Below are positions 37,975-46,882 of a DNA stretch of 64,000 nucleotides, in pieces. The position numbers and the translations under genes were made by a program. Each line of letters starts with the position of its first letter. Within the stretch, counting starts at the first letter, position 1. The notes below the pieces were generated by a model, which ran no database searches, was not told the origin of the DNA, and saw nothing but the letters and a program-made list of their open reading frames with translations. The stretch comes from Streptacidiphilus sp. ASG 303. Lineage in GTDB: Bacteria; Actinomycetota; Actinomycetes; Streptomycetales; Streptomycetaceae. Where the stretch lies: positions 186,001 to 250,000 of the forward strand of contig NZ_JAJLRA010000003.1 in NCBI RefSeq assembly GCF_020991365.1, read 5' to 3'.

Positions 37975-38260
37975 CCAGTGGCGGCTGCGGGTGCGTGGCC
38001 GGGGAGGGCGGCGGGGGCGGGCGGGGGGCTGCCCCCGCTTCTGCGGGTGGGGAGTTGGGGGCGCGCGGCGGGGCCTCCGGTCCGGTGCGGGGGCCGGGAA
38101 AGCGGTTTTCCCGCCGGGCGTGTCGTCCGGGAGGGGACCGGCCGGGCACAGCGGGATGCCGGGGGCGGGAGGCCGGGTCCCCGGGAGCCGGGGCGGGCCG
38201 GGCGGCGCACGGCCGGGCGGGCGGTGCGGGGCGGGCCGGGCGGGGCGGGAGAATGGGCGG

Positions 38261-39418
38261 GTGGAGATCGCGACGCTGCTGACCGACGAGGGCCAGGACC
38301 TGCTGGAACTGCTGCGGGACCACGACCCCGGGCAGGAGCTGGCCCTGGCGACCCGGCTGCGCCGGGAGCACCCCGCGGAGCTGGTGTCGGCCGCGCTCGG
38401 CCAGGCGCGGCTGCGGCAGCGGGCCCGGGCGAAGTTCGGCACGGACGCGGACCGGATGTACTTCACCGCCGACGGCGTGGAGCAGGCCACCCGCACCTCC
38501 GTCGCCGAGTGGCGGGCCCGGCGCTTCGCGGAGCTGGGGGTGCGGCGGCTGGCCGACCTGTGCTGCGGGGTGGGGGGCGACGCGGTGGCGCTGGCCCGCG
38601 CCGGCATCTCCGTCCTCGCCGTGGACCGCTCGCCGGAGGCCTGCGCCGCCGCGGAGGCCAACGCCCGCGCGCTGGGACTGGCCGATCTGGTCGAGGTGCG
38701 GTGCGCGGACGTCGCCGACGTGGACCTCGCGGGCTTCGACGCGGTCTTCACCGACCCGGCGCGCCGGGGGGCCCGGGGCCGGATCTTCGACCCGGAGGCG
38801 TACTCGCCGCCGCTGTCCTGGGCGGTGGCCGCGGGCCGGCGCACCCGGTACGCGGCGCTGAAGGTCGCCCCCGGGATCCCGCACGAGGCGGTGCCGGAGG
38901 ACGCCGAGGCGGAGTGGGTCTCCGACGGCGGGGACGTCAAGGAGGCGGTGCTCTGGTTCGGCACGGGGGCGGCGCAGCCGCACCGCGCCACGCTGCTGCC
39001 CGGCGGCGCCACGCTGACCGGCGGCCGGCTGCCCGACGTGGCGGCGGGCCCGGTGCGGCGGTACCTGTACGAGCCGGACGGCGCGGTGATCCGGGCGCAC
39101 CTGGTGGCCGAGGTCGCGGAGCAGGTGGGGGGCGCCCTGGTCGACCCGGCGATCGCCTACCTGACCTCCGACGCGCTGGTCCGCACCCCCTTCGCGACCG
39201 CCTACGAGGTCACCGACGCGCTGCCCTTCAACCTCAAGCGGCTGAGGGCGCTGCTGCGGGAGCGGCGGGTCGGGACGGTCGTGGTCAAGAAGCGGGGGTC
39301 GGCGGTGGAGCCCGAGGAGCTGCGGCGCAGGCTGCGGCCCGAGGGGCCGGAGTCCTGCACGGTCTTCCTCACCCGGGTGGCGGGGGCGCCGGCGATGCTG
39401 CTGGGGCACCCGGTCTGA
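38261..39418 (+). CDS. Class I SAM-dependent methyltransferase with THUMP-like domain, 385 aa
   Basis: An N-terminal helical part (about 1-95) precedes a Rossmann methyltransferase core. LADLCCGVGGDAVALA is the SAM-binding motif I, AVDRSPEACAAAEANA follows, and FTDPARRGARG takes the place of the catalytic DPPY/NPPY-type motif. The C-terminal third (about 280-385) includes VVVKKRGSAVEPEELRRRL, the THUMP-like region. Members are predicted RNA methyltransferases; the target is unknown. I start at GTG 38261 (VEIATLLTDEG) because GGGAGAATGG precedes it and residues further upstream read as non-coding. Confidence 0.85.
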   Translation: MEIATLLTDEGQDLLELLRDHDPGQELALATRLRREHPAELVSAALGQARLRQRARAKFGTDADRMYFTADGVEQATRTSVAEWRARRFAELGVRRLADLCCGVGGDAVALARAGISVLAVDRSPEACAAAEANARALGLADLVEVRCADVADVDLAGFDAVFTDPARRGARGRIFDPEAYSPPLSWAVAAGRRTRYAALKVAPGIPHEAVPEDAEAEWVSDGGDVKEAVLWFGTGAAQPHRATLLPGGATLTGGRLPDVAAGPVRRYLYEPDGAVIRAHLVAEVAEQVGGALVDPAIAYLTSDALVRTPFATAYEVTDALPFNLKRLRALLRERRVGTVVVKKRGSAVEPEELRRRLRPEGPESCTVFLTRVAGAPAMLLGHPV

Positions 39419-39462
39419 GGCCCCGCCGGGGCCGGGGGGCCGGGGGGCCGGGCGCGGACGCA

Positions 39463-39503
39463 CCGCGGCCCGGACCGGCGGGGTCCGCCGGTCCGGGCCG
39501 CGG
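39463..39503. terminator. Bidirectional hairpin terminator
   Basis: Nineteen-base perfect arms around a 3-base loop (CCGCGGCCCGGACCGGCGG and complement) sit between two convergent genes, 44 bases after the methyltransferase stop and 5 bases before the end of the exported cell-wall protein gene. Confidence 0.88.
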
Positions 39504-39507
39504 GGGC

Positions 39508-41514
39508 TCAGCGCCGGGTCAGGCGCTGCGCGCCGGAGAGGTCCGGGGCGGTCAGGCCCCGGTCCCCGGCGCCGGCCGGGGCGGTCCCCACGGCGGCGGA
39601 CCGGCTGACGGCCGCGCTCATCGGGACGGCGCCGGCCGGGTAGTACGCGGACTTGTACCAGGAGCCGTCGGCGCTGACCGCGGTGCCGATCGAGGCGATC
39701 ACCCCGGAGGGCACCTCGTTGAACGGGCTGATGACCACCGGCTGGTTGATGCCCGCGGCGCGGTTCACCAGGTAGTTCCACGTCGGGCCGGGGAGCGCGG
39801 AGGTGCCGCTCCACAGGAGCGGGCCGAAGCGGTTCATCGCGGCGCCGGCACTCATCCCGGCCTGCCAGTCGTTGCTGGGGGCCAGGACCACGTTGGTGGA
39901 CCAGGACCACCAGAAGGAGGCCAGGTTGGCGGCGATCGCCTCGTGGGTGGTGCCGCCGATGTACCAGTAGTCCAGGCTGCCGGGCCAGCGCGGCATCATG
40001 TTGCGGTCGTAGGCGCTGAACAGGGCCTGCTTGGCGTCGTAGCCGACCGGCGTGATGTGGCTGGTGCCCGGGTTGAGCCCGTTGAGGTACGAGGCGACCG
40101 AGGAGGTGAGGCTGCGGCCGTTGGTGAGGACCACCACGGCGCGGTTGCCCGCGGAGGCGCCGGCCGCGGCGGCGGCCGCCAGCGCCTCGTGGTAGTCGGT
40201 GCCGGAGGCCAGGAAGACCCACGTCGGCGCGCTGGTGGACGCCTTGGCGACCGCCACCGAGGTGGACCAGCGGTCGGCGCCGGCCAGCCGGACCGGCCGG
40301 TAGCCGAGGGCCTGGACCTGGCTCGCGACCTTGCTGCCGAGGATCTGGGTGCCGCCGACCAGGTAGACCGTCGCGCCCTTGGGGAGGACGCGGCGCAGCT
40401 CGGCGGAGGCGCCGGCGGCGAGCGAGCCGCCGCCGGTGCTGAGCACCGGGCCCTGCTTGTACCCCGCCAGGGCGGGGGCGGTCAGTCCGTAGGGGGCCGA
40501 GCCGCTGTTGACGAGGACGGCGCTCTTCGCGGCCAGGAGGCCGGGCACGTGGATGCCGCCGGCGGTGTCCCACGTCCAGCGGGAGGCGGCGACGTTGGTG
40601 GTGGTGCTGCCCGAGCCGTAGACGCGCTGGACGTAGTTGTAGCGCAGGGGCTGCCAGGCGACGTCGGTGAGCCCGGCGCTGTTCGGCACGGCGGCGGTGC
40701 CGCCGGTGCCGGGGGTGAGCACGGCCAGGCCCGCACCGCCCGCGTAGGCGATCCGGTCGCCCTTGGGCGACCAGGCGGGGTGCGTGTGCTGGACGCCGTC
40801 CGAGGTGAGCTGCTTCAGCCCGGTGCCGTCGGCGGAGACCGAGAACAGCTGGCGGACGCCGGCGACGGTGCGCACGAAGGCGACCTTGGTGCCGTCCGCG
40901 GAGAGCGAGGGCTGGTAGGCGTCGGAGGCCAGCTTGCGGAAGGCGTGGCTGGTGCCGTCGTACAGCCAGACCGCGGGCGCGCCGGTGTGGGAGCAGTCCG
41001 GGCCGGTGCGCACGAAGGCGAGCAGGCGGCCGGAGCCGCTGGGCTGCGAGTCGCAGCCGTCCTTGTCGGCGGCGAGGAGCGGCTGCGGCCAGGTGGAGCC
41101 GTCGGACGCGCCGACGTACAGGCGGCCGCCGGTCTGGAAGACGACGGAGTCGCCGTTGTACCAGAAGGTCGGGTCGGCGACCCGGCCGCCGCCGCCCTTC
41201 TGCGCGATGAACTGCTCGTACTTGCCGTCCTGGCGGATCGTCACCAGGCGGTTGTCCTGGTACGCGTCGACGAGGACCGCCCGGCTGCCGTCGGGCGACC
41301 AGGCCGGGGCGCTGCCCGGGCGCAGGTAGCCGTAGCCGGAGCCGCCGGGCCAGGTGCGGAAGAGGTTGGAGCCGTCCGAGCCGAGCAGGCGGCCGTCGGA
41401 GGCCGGCCACGAGCCGGCGGCCGCCGCGGGGGCGGCGGACAGGGTGAGCGCACCGGCGGAGACCGCCAGGACGGAGGCGAGCGCCGCGGACGCGCGGCGC
41501 AGGCGGTGGTTCAA
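39508..41514 (-). CDS. Exported protein: PD40-type beta-propeller plus cell wall-binding repeat 2, 668 aa
   Basis: A signal peptide (residues 1-33, ending SAAPAAAA) precedes a beta-propeller of PD40/TolB-like blades with the patterns APAWSPDGSRA, QPSLSADGTKVAFV and HPAWSPKGDRIAY. The C-terminal half carries CW_binding_2-type repeats: VYLVGGTQILGSKVASQVQALG, then VRLAGADRWSTSVAVAKA. It is probably secreted and held on the cell wall; the ligand is unknown. The start is TTG at 41514, the only codon that gives a clean signal peptide with a ribosome site (GGGGGT). A GTG 13 codons upstream is possible. The polysaccharide deacetylase gene lies just upstream. Confidence 0.8.
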   Translation of the reverse strand: MNHRLRRASAALASVLAVSAGALTLSAAPAAAAGSWPASDGRLLGSDGSNLFRTWPGGSGYGYLRPGSAPAWSPDGSRAVLVDAYQDNRLVTIRQDGKYEQFIAQKGGGGRVADPTFWYNGDSVVFQTGGRLYVGASDGSTWPQPLLAADKDGCDSQPSGSGRLLAFVRTGPDCSHTGAPAVWLYDGTSHAFRKLASDAYQPSLSADGTKVAFVRTVAGVRQLFSVSADGTGLKQLTSDGVQHTHPAWSPKGDRIAYAGGAGLAVLTPGTGGTAAVPNSAGLTDVAWQPLRYNYVQRVYGSGSTTTNVAASRWTWDTAGGIHVPGLLAAKSAVLVNSGSAPYGLTAPALAGYKQGPVLSTGGGSLAAGASAELRRVLPKGATVYLVGGTQILGSKVASQVQALGYRPVRLAGADRWSTSVAVAKASTSAPTWVFLASGTDYHEALAAAAAAGASAGNRAVVVLTNGRSLTSSVASYLNGLNPGTSHITPVGYDAKQALFSAYDRNMMPRWPGSLDYWYIGGTTHEAIAANLASFWWSWSTNVVLAPSNDWQAGMSAGAAMNRFGPLLWSGTSALPGPTWNYLVNRAAGINQPVVISPFNEVPSGVIASIGTAVSADGSWYKSAYYPAGAVPMSAAVSRSAAVGTAPAGAGDRGLTAPDLSGAQRLTRR

Positions 41515-41678
41515 AAAGGACCCCCAGGGGATGGTGCGTGCGCGGGGCACGCGGGCACTGGGCCGCCGGACCGCCCGCGTCGCGCGGGCTCGCGCGGAGG
41601 GAGTCCTCCGCGACGGCGGCGTCAGGAGCCTAGTGGTACAGACCTGTTCCGGGGAACAGGTATTCGGGTTTTCCGGGG

Positions 41679-42590
41679 TCAGCCGGTGGCGCCCGCGTGC
41701 CCGTCCGGTGCGGGGAGGTAGTCGTCGAGGCGGCCGACGGCGAAGCCCTGGCCGCCGATCCGGCGCAGCAGGGCCGCGAACATCTCCGTCATGGTGCGGT
41801 GCTTGAGCTCGGCCGGGCCGCGGAAGTGGACGAGGACGATGTCGCCGGGGTGCAGCCTGCGGCCGGGGTCCTGGTACTGCATGTCCCTGATCTGCATGGA
41901 CTCCCTCCAGAGCACCAGGGCCCGCAGCCCGCACGCCCGGACCGCCTCCAGGGTCGCCGCGTCGTAGGCGCCGTACGGGGGCCGGAAGAGCGTGGGCGCG
42001 GCGCCGTACTCGCGGGTGAGGCGGCGCTGCTGGCCGCAGATCTCGGCCCGCTGGGCGGCGGCGCCGAGGCCGGGCAGGTACGGGTGGGTGAGGGTGTGGT
42101 TCTGGACGGTGTCGCCGAGCGCCTGGATGCGGCGGAAGTAGCCGTAGTCGGGGCGGATGGCCGCGTCCGTGAGGAACATCGTCACCGGCACCCGCAGCTC
42201 GCGGAGCATCCGGACGAACTCCGGGTCCTTCTCCGTGCCGTCGTCGATCGTGAGGAAGACGACCCGGTCGCGGGTGGGGATGCGGCTGACGACCGGGACC
42301 GGCCCGGCGCCGGTGCGCCTCGGCGGCACGGGCGCGGCGGGCGGCGGGGGCGCCGGGGGGAGCGGCGCCAGGCCCCAGGCGCGCCAGAGCGCGGCGCGGC
42401 GCCGGGCCTCGGCGGCGGGAGCCGGGAGTCCGGCGCGGGCCGTGGTGGCGGGTGCGGAGGCGGACGGGACGGGGGCGGACGGGGCCGGGCTGCGGCCCGC
42501 TCCCCCGCCGCACGCCGCCAGGGAGGCGGCCAGGGCTGCGGCGGCGGCCGCGGCGGCGGCGCGGGTGCTCCTGCGGGCGGTGCCGGGCAC
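41679..42590 (-). CDS. Polysaccharide deacetylase (NodB) lipoprotein, 303 aa
   Basis: A lipoprotein signal (lipobox LAAC, Cys27) anchors it to the outer face of the membrane. The NodB domain at residues 109-290 shows TIDDGTEKD (Asp116/Asp117), the zinc His pair in NHTLTHP (165, 169), RPPYGAYD and IVLVHF. These are the five motifs of family-4 carbohydrate esterases that deacetylate peptidoglycan or related glycans. The GTG at 42590 is chosen because GGAGGAG lies about 6 bases upstream and the lipobox is then at the right depth; ATG codons further upstream lack this. It neighbours a cell wall-binding protein. Confidence 0.87.
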   Translation of the reverse strand: MPGTARRSTRAAAAAAAAALAASLAACGGGAGRSPAPSAPVPSASAPATTARAGLPAPAAEARRRAALWRAWGLAPLPPAPPPPAAPVPPRRTGAGPVPVVSRIPTRDRVVFLTIDDGTEKDPEFVRMLRELRVPVTMFLTDAAIRPDYGYFRRIQALGDTVQNHTLTHPYLPGLGAAAQRAEICGQQRRLTREYGAAPTLFRPPYGAYDAATLEAVRACGLRALVLWRESMQIRDMQYQDPGRRLHPGDIVLVHFRGPAELKHRTMTEMFAALLRRIGGQGFAVGRLDDYLPAPDGHAGATG

Positions 42591-42810
42591 GGCTGCTCCT
42601 CCTCGTGGTCGGCGGTACCTGGAGGGACGTCCGCGGGAGGCGAACGGTTGTCCGACCGGAGGGATCCGGGCGTGCGGATGCCCGGCCGCGGCGGCGGCCG
42701 GGCAGGGCGGAGGCACGGGACACGGGCCGGCGGCCCCCGGGGAGCCGGCCGTCGGGGGGACCGAGGTCGGGCGGCCGGCGGTCACGGGGCCGGGAGCAGG
42801 GGGCCGGGGA

Positions 42811-43110
42811 TCAGGGGTAGCTCTCGACCCGGCGGAAGCGCCAGCGGTGCGGCTCCCGCCGCAGCAGCCCGGCGGGCGGGTCCGGCAGTTCCGGCAGGGC
42901 GCGCTGCTCCGGCTCCTGCGCGGCGCCCGGCGCGGCCGACCACCAGGTGACCACCAGGACCCGGTCGTCGTCCGCCGTGAAGACCTCGGCCCGCTCCAGG
43001 CCGGCGACGGAGTCGGTGAGGTCGGGCAGGGCGTGCTGGAGCACCCAGTCGAGCAGGACGGCGCCGCGGCCCTCGGCCGCCCGCGCCTCCCACATGAGGG
43101 TGGTGGTCAT
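42811..43110 (-). CDS. Small conserved protein, possibly ferredoxin-like alpha-beta barrel, 99 aa
   Basis: The sequence [25 protein letters not shown], with later [15 protein letters not shown], looks like the ferredoxin-like fold of the antibiotic-biosynthesis-monooxygenase superfamily (dimeric alpha-beta barrel). The C-terminus is Pro/Arg/Glu-rich ([13 protein letters not shown]). No active site can be read. Its ATG overlaps the tsaD stop as ATGA, so it is translated with the t6A genes, although a link to tRNA modification is unproven. Confidence 0.75.
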   Translation of the reverse strand: MTTTLMWEARAAEGRGAVLLDWVLQHALPDLTDSVAGLERAEVFTADDDRVLVVTWWSAAPGAAQEPEQRALPELPDPPAGLLRREPHRWRFRRVESYP

Positions 43111-44201
43111 GCCCCGCCTCCCAGGGAGTGGTGGGCGTGCGCGTGCACGGCGCCGTGCGGGTCGGGCACCGAGACCTCGGTGACCGGGAGGGACGAGTCG
43201 GCGGAGAGGTCCAGGGCGGAGGCGTCGCGCCCGCGCCGCACCATCTCGGCGCCGAGCGCGGCCACCATGGCGCCGTTGTCGGTGCACAGGCCCGGCCGGG
43301 GCACCCGCAGCCGGATGCCGGCCCGCTCGCAGCGCTCCTCGGCCATGGCCCGCAGCCGGGAGTTGGCCGCCACGCCGCCGCCGATCATCAGGTGGTCGAC
43401 GCCGTTGGCGCGGCACGCCTTCACGGCCTTGCGGGTGAGGACGTCGGTGACGGCCTCCTGGAAGGAGGCGGCGACGTCCGCGACCGGCACGTCCTCGCCG
43501 GCCCGCCGCTTCTGCTCGACCCAGCGGGCGACGGCGGTCTTCAGGCCCGAGAAGGAGAAGTCGTACTCGGGGTCGCGGGGGCCGGTGAGGCCGCGGGGGA
43601 AGCGGATCGCCTCCGGGTCGCCCTCCCGCGCCATCCGGTCGACCACCGGGCCGCCGGGGAAGCCGAGGCCGAGCACGCGCGCCACCTTGTCGAAGGCCTC
43701 GCCGGCCGCGTCGTCGATGGTGGCGCCCAGCGGCCGCACGTCGGAGGTGATGTCCTCCGTCAGCAGCAGCGAGGAGTGGCCGCCGGAGACCAGCAGCGCC
43801 ATGGTGGGCTCGGGCAGGCGGCCGTGCTCCAGCTGGGAGACGCAGATGTGCGAGGCCAGGTGGTTGACGCCGTACAGGGGCTTGCCGAGCGCGTACGCGT
43901 ACGCCTTGGCCGCGGAGACGCCGACCAGGAGCGCGCCGGCCAGTCCGGGACCGGCGGTGACGGCGATGCCGTCGAGGTCGGCGGCGGTGACGCCGGCTTG
44001 GTCCAGGGCGCGCTGCACGGTGGGGACCATGGCCTCCAGGTGGGCGCGGCTGGCCACCTCGGGGACGACGCCGCCGAAGCGGGCGTGCTCGTCGACGCTG
44101 GAGGCGACCGCGTCGGCGAGCAGGGTGGTGCCGCGGACGACGCCGACGCCGGTCTCGTCGCAGGAGGTCTCGATGCCCAGGACAAGGGGCTCGTCAGCCA
44201 T
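43107..44201 (-). CDS. tsaD: tRNA N6-adenosine threonylcarbamoyltransferase TsaD, 364 aa
   Basis: It transfers threonylcarbamoyl to A37 of ANN-decoding tRNAs (t6A), working with TsaB and Tsa[14 protein letters not shown] opens the ASKHA fold. His114 and His118 in NHLASH bind the metal, SGGHSSLL binds nucleotide, and the GGGVAANS motif is near residue 285. The C-terminus is about 20 residues longer than the E. coli protein and His-rich ([11 protein letters not shown]). The ATG at 44201 overlaps rimI by 8 bases; the downstream small gene overlaps by 4. tsaB, rimI and tsaD form one operon. Confidence 0.97.
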   Translation of the reverse strand: MADEPLVLGIETSCDETGVGVVRGTTLLADAVASSVDEHARFGGVVPEVASRAHLEAMVPTVQRALDQAGVTAADLDGIAVTAGPGLAGALLVGVSAAKAYAYALGKPLYGVNHLASHICVSQLEHGRLPEPTMALLVSGGHSSLLLTEDITSDVRPLGATIDDAAGEAFDKVARVLGLGFPGGPVVDRMAREGDPEAIRFPRGLTGPRDPEYDFSFSGLKTAVARWVEQKRRAGEDVPVADVAASFQEAVTDVLTRKAVKACRANGVDHLMIGGGVAANSRLRAMAEERCERAGIRLRVPRPGLCTDNGAMVAALGAEMVRRGRDASALDLSADSSLPVTEVSVPDPHGAVHAHAHHSLGGGA

Positions 44202-44772
44202 GAGTGGTGCTTCCTCGGTCGGCGGGTTCGGCGGGTCCGGCGGCTGCCGGGGGTCCGGCGGGGCGGGGGTGTGCGGGGTCGGGCAGCGGGGCGTGCGCGG
44301 GGTCCTCCAGGCGCATCACCAGGGCGTCCACGCCCGCGGGCTGGTAGTAGTTGCGGCGCACGCCCACCGGCTCGAAGCCGAACCGCTCGTACAGGCGCTG
44401 GGCCCGCAGGTTGTCGACGCGGACCTCCAGCAGCAGGTCGGCGCAGCCGCGCCGTCCCGCCTCGCGGACGAGGTCGGCCAGCAGCAGCGAGCCGAGGCCG
44501 CTCCCCCAGTGCCCGCGGGCCACCGCGATGGTCTGCACGTCGCCCTCCGCGCCGACCGCCATCAGCCCGGCGTAGCCGGCGACGCGGCCGGCGGTGTCCT
44601 CGGCCACCGTGTAGTGGCGGGTCGCACCGGGGTGGCGGGTGTCGGCGAGCTCGGACCAGAACATGCCCGCCGACCAGGCGTCCTCGGGGAAGAGCTCCCG
44701 CTCCAGCTCCAGCACCGGCGCGATGTCCCACCAGCGCATGGGCCGCAGCAGCACTCCGGCCGGACCGCTCAC
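44194..44772 (-). CDS. rimI: GNAT acetyltransferase RimI-like, 192 aa
   Basis: GNAT domain at residues 5-150: [23 protein letters not shown] is the RimI-type opening, [22 protein letters not shown] is the acetyl-CoA-binding motif A, and [29 protein letters not shown] is the conserved C-terminal RimI block. It should acetylate N-terminal Ala of ribosomal protein S18 or other proteins. A Pro-rich tail of about 40 residues is extra. The GTG at 44772 overlaps the tsaB stop (GTGA). The tsaB-rimI-tsaD order is widely conserved in bacteria. Confidence 0.93.
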   Translation of the reverse strand: MSGPAGVLLRPMRWWDIAPVLELERELFPEDAWSAGMFWSELADTRHPGATRHYTVAEDTAGRVAGYAGLMAVGAEGDVQTIAVARGHWGSGLGSLLLADLVREAGRRGCADLLLEVRVDNLRAQRLYERFGFEPVGVRRNYYQPAGVDALVMRLEDPAHAPLPDPAHPRPAGPPAAAGPAEPADRGSTTHG

Positions 44773-45431
44773 GCCGGCAGCACCGCCTTGTACCCGGCGG
44801 GCACCTGCGCGTCCGGGCGGCGCAGGTAGAGCGGGACCGGCGGCAGCAGGTCCCCGCCGGCGGCGAGGCGCTCGGCGGCGTGGGCGGCGAGGTGCCCGGC
44901 GGAGACGTGCTCGGGGCCGCGCGCGCCGGTGAGGACGCCGGCGTGGAGCAGCGCCCCGGCGCCGACGGCGGGCGCCCCGGCCAGCCGGTCGGCGATGTCG
45001 GCGGGCCGGTCGACGTCGGGACCGGAGACCCGGGCGCCGTGCTCGTCGTAGGCGGCCCAGTAGACCTCCTTGCGGCGGGCGTCGGTGACGGCCGCGAAGG
45101 GGCCGGTGACGCCCTCCGCGCGGGCGGCGCGCGCCAGCCCGTCGAGGGTGCAGACGCCGTGGACCGGGATGCCGAGGGCGTGGCCGAGGGCGGCGGCGGT
45201 GACCAGGCCGACCCGCAGCCCGGTGTACGGGCCGGGGCCGACGCCGACCGCCAGGGCGGTCAGGTCCCCCTTGGCCGCGCCGGCGTCGCGCAGCACCCGG
45301 TCGATCGCGGGCAGCAGCAGCTCGCCGTGGCGCCGGGCGTCGATCCGGGTGGACTCGGCGACCACGGTCGTCCCGTCGTGCAGGGCGGCGGTGACGGCGG
45401 GGGTGGCGGTGTCGAAGGCGAGGAGGAGCAC
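44769..45431 (-). CDS. tsaB: tRNA threonylcarbamoyladenosine modification protein TsaB, 220 aa
   Basis: MLLLAFDTATPAVTAAL begins the ASKHA-type fold shared with TsaD but lacking its metal site; VGVGPGPYTGLRVGLVTAAALG and GVCTLDGLA are the family signature. TsaB is a non-catalytic partner that dimerises with TsaD and recruits TsaE for t6A synthesis. The length is normal. It is the first gene of the operon with rimI and tsaD, and divergent from a secreted-protein gene at 45695 with 263 bases between them. Confidence 0.95.
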   Translation of the reverse strand: MLLLAFDTATPAVTAALHDGTTVVAESTRIDARRHGELLLPAIDRVLRDAGAAKGDLTALAVGVGPGPYTGLRVGLVTAAALGHALGIPVHGVCTLDGLARAARAEGVTGPFAAVTDARRKEVYWAAYDEHGARVSGPDVDRPADIADRLAGAPAVGAGALLHAGVLTGARGPEHVSAGHLAAHAAERLAAGGDLLPPVPLYLRRPDAQVPAGYKAVLPA

Positions 45432-45694
45432 GGATCCAGGTTAGAGCGTCCCGGGCGGACCCTGTCCGGGCGTCCGGTCCGGACGTGCGGCCCGGACGTC
45501 CCGGACGCGGCTCCGGCCGGGCGGCCGGTCCGCCCGGCAGGTCCGCGCGGCCGGTCCGCGCGGCAGGTCCGGCGGCACGTCCGCGCGGCCCGCCGGGACG
45601 ACTCGTACGGCCGTGCGGCGCCGGGTCGCGGCGGAGCGCCCGGAGGGTGCTGGCACGATGGGACACGACAGGCGGCAGAGGACGAGGAGCGCTC

Positions 45695-46261
45695 GTGGCG
45701 AAGATCGGTTCGGGGACGGTCGTCACCGGACTCACCCTGGGGGCGATGGCGGCGGTCGCGGCCCTCGCGGTGCAGGCGCAGGGGACCGGGCGGAAGGCCG
45801 CCCCGGCCTCTCCCCCGCCGCCCTCCGGAGCCTCGGCGTCCCCCCGCCCGGGGGCGGCGCAGGCCCCGCCCGTCCCGGCGCTGCCCGCCGCCTCGGGCAC
45901 CGGCCGCCGGGTGGTCTACTCCCTCGGCGCCGACCGGGTGTGGCTGGTGGACCCGGCGCGCACGCCGCAGGTGGTGCGGAGCTTCCGGGTGCGGCCCAGC
46001 GCCGTCGACCCGGCGCCCGGCACCTACGGCGTCTTCTCGCGCCGCCCGGCCGTCACCGGCTCGGACGGGCGGCCGATCGAGCACGTGCTGCTGTTCGCCC
46101 GGTCGTCCGGGGTCCCGGTGGGGTTCAGCGCGGCGGTGGACGGCAGTCTGCCGACGCCCGTCCCGGGGAGCCGCACGGGCGGGATCCGGGAGACACGGGC
46201 GGACGGCGCCGCGCTGTGGCGGTTCGCCCCGCTGCAGAGCCGGGTCGTGGTGGTGCCCTGA
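45695..46261 (+). CDS. Membrane-anchored or secreted protein of unknown function, 188 aa
   Basis: One hydrophobic segment (about residues 8-28, GLTLGAMAAVAALAVQA) acts as signal anchor, followed by a Pro/Ala/Ser linker to about residue 65. An outer domain of about 120 residues follows, with RRVVYSLGADRVWLVDP and HVLLFARSSGVPVGFSAAVDG, which looks like beta-structure. I do not recognise the family; in streptomycetes it appears between tsaB and tsaE genes. GTG at 45695 has GAGGAG 6 bases upstream. The stop codon lies within the first unit of a tandem repeat array. Confidence 0.75.
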   Translation: MAKIGSGTVVTGLTLGAMAAVAALAVQAQGTGRKAAPASPPPPSGASASPRPGAAQAPPVPALPAASGTGRRVVYSLGADRVWLVDPARTPQVVRSFRVRPSAVDPAPGTYGVFSRRPAVTGSDGRPIEHVLLFARSSGVPVGFSAAVDGSLPTPVPGSRTGGIRETRADGAALWRFAPLQSRVVVVP

Positions 46262-46362
46262 CGCCGATGCCGCCCTGACGCGGTGGTGCCCTGACGCGGT
46301 GGTGCCCTGACGCGGTGGTGCCCTGGCGCGGTGCCGCCCTGGCGCGACGGTGTCCTGACGCG
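46254..46362 (+). repeat. 16-bp tandem repeat array after the secreted-protein gene
   Basis: Units close to TGCCCTGACGCGGTGG recur about six times, three nearly perfect in the middle and degenerate at both ends. The first unit includes the stop codon of the preceding gene, and each unit contains TGA in that same context (CCCTGACG), as if the gene end had been duplicated repeatedly. Confidence 0.88.
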
Positions 46363-46451
46363 AGGGTGGACCGGCGCGCGCGGACCGGCGCGGCGGCCGG
46401 TCACCGGCGGTGATCGGCGGTGACCGGCGGTCCCGCCGGTGCGCGGGCGCG

Positions 46452-46685
46452 TCAGGCGGCGCTGCCGACCGGGTCCGGGTCGAGCGGGCCGGGGTCGAGC
46501 GGGTCCGGGTCGGTGCCGGGGGCGGGTGCGGCGGCGGGGGGCGTGGAGACGGCGGCCGCGGCGGCGCAGGAGGCCAGGAGCTCCCGCGTGCAGACGGCGG
46601 GCGCCTCGGGCGTCCCGGCGGCGGCGCGCGCGGGCGGGGCGGGCCGGGGCTCGTCCGCACGGTCCGGCGGGGTGCTGCTCGACAT
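46452..46685 (-). CDS. Small protein of unknown function, 77 aa
   Basis: A 77-residue protein starting MSSSTPPDRADEPRP, Pro/Ala-rich with two cysteines (VCTRELLASC) and an acidic end of repeated DPDPLDPGP units. No domain is recognised and most of it looks disordered. Support for it being real: GGGAGG lies 5 bases before the ATG at 46685, and a perfect 16-bp palindrome sits immediately upstream, as for a regulated promoter. It is separate from tsaE, which ends 197 bases upstream. Confidence 0.6.
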   Translation of the reverse strand: MSSSTPPDRADEPRPAPPARAAAGTPEAPAVCTRELLASCAAAAAVSTPPAAAPAPGTDPDPLDPGPLDPDPVGSAA

Positions 46686-46698
46686 GGCGCCTCCCGGA

Positions 46699-46714
46699 GT
46701 TAGGTGCACCTAAC
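46699..46714 (-). promoter_or_regulatory. Perfect 16-bp palindrome (GTTAGGTGCACCTAAC), candidate repressor operator
   Basis: The arms TTAGGT...ACCTAA match the ends of the DtxR/DmdR iron box (about TTAGGTTAGGCTCACCTAA), but the centre is 5 bases shorter. It lies directly upstream of the ribosome site of the 77-aa gene, where the start point or -10 should be, an ideal place for repression. Which repressor binds is unknown. Confidence 0.6.
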
Positions 46715-46882
46715 CGCTTGCTCCATGTGACCATGCCTTCCCCGGAGGGCGCAACAGCATGCGGACGACGTGTCGGCGCGGCCGCCCCGGCCCGCGACGG
46801 GGGTGTCCCCGGGCACGGGCCGCCGGGCCCGATCCGGCCCCGCAGGGCCCGGCCAGGCCCGGCCCGGCCCGGCCCGGCCCGG

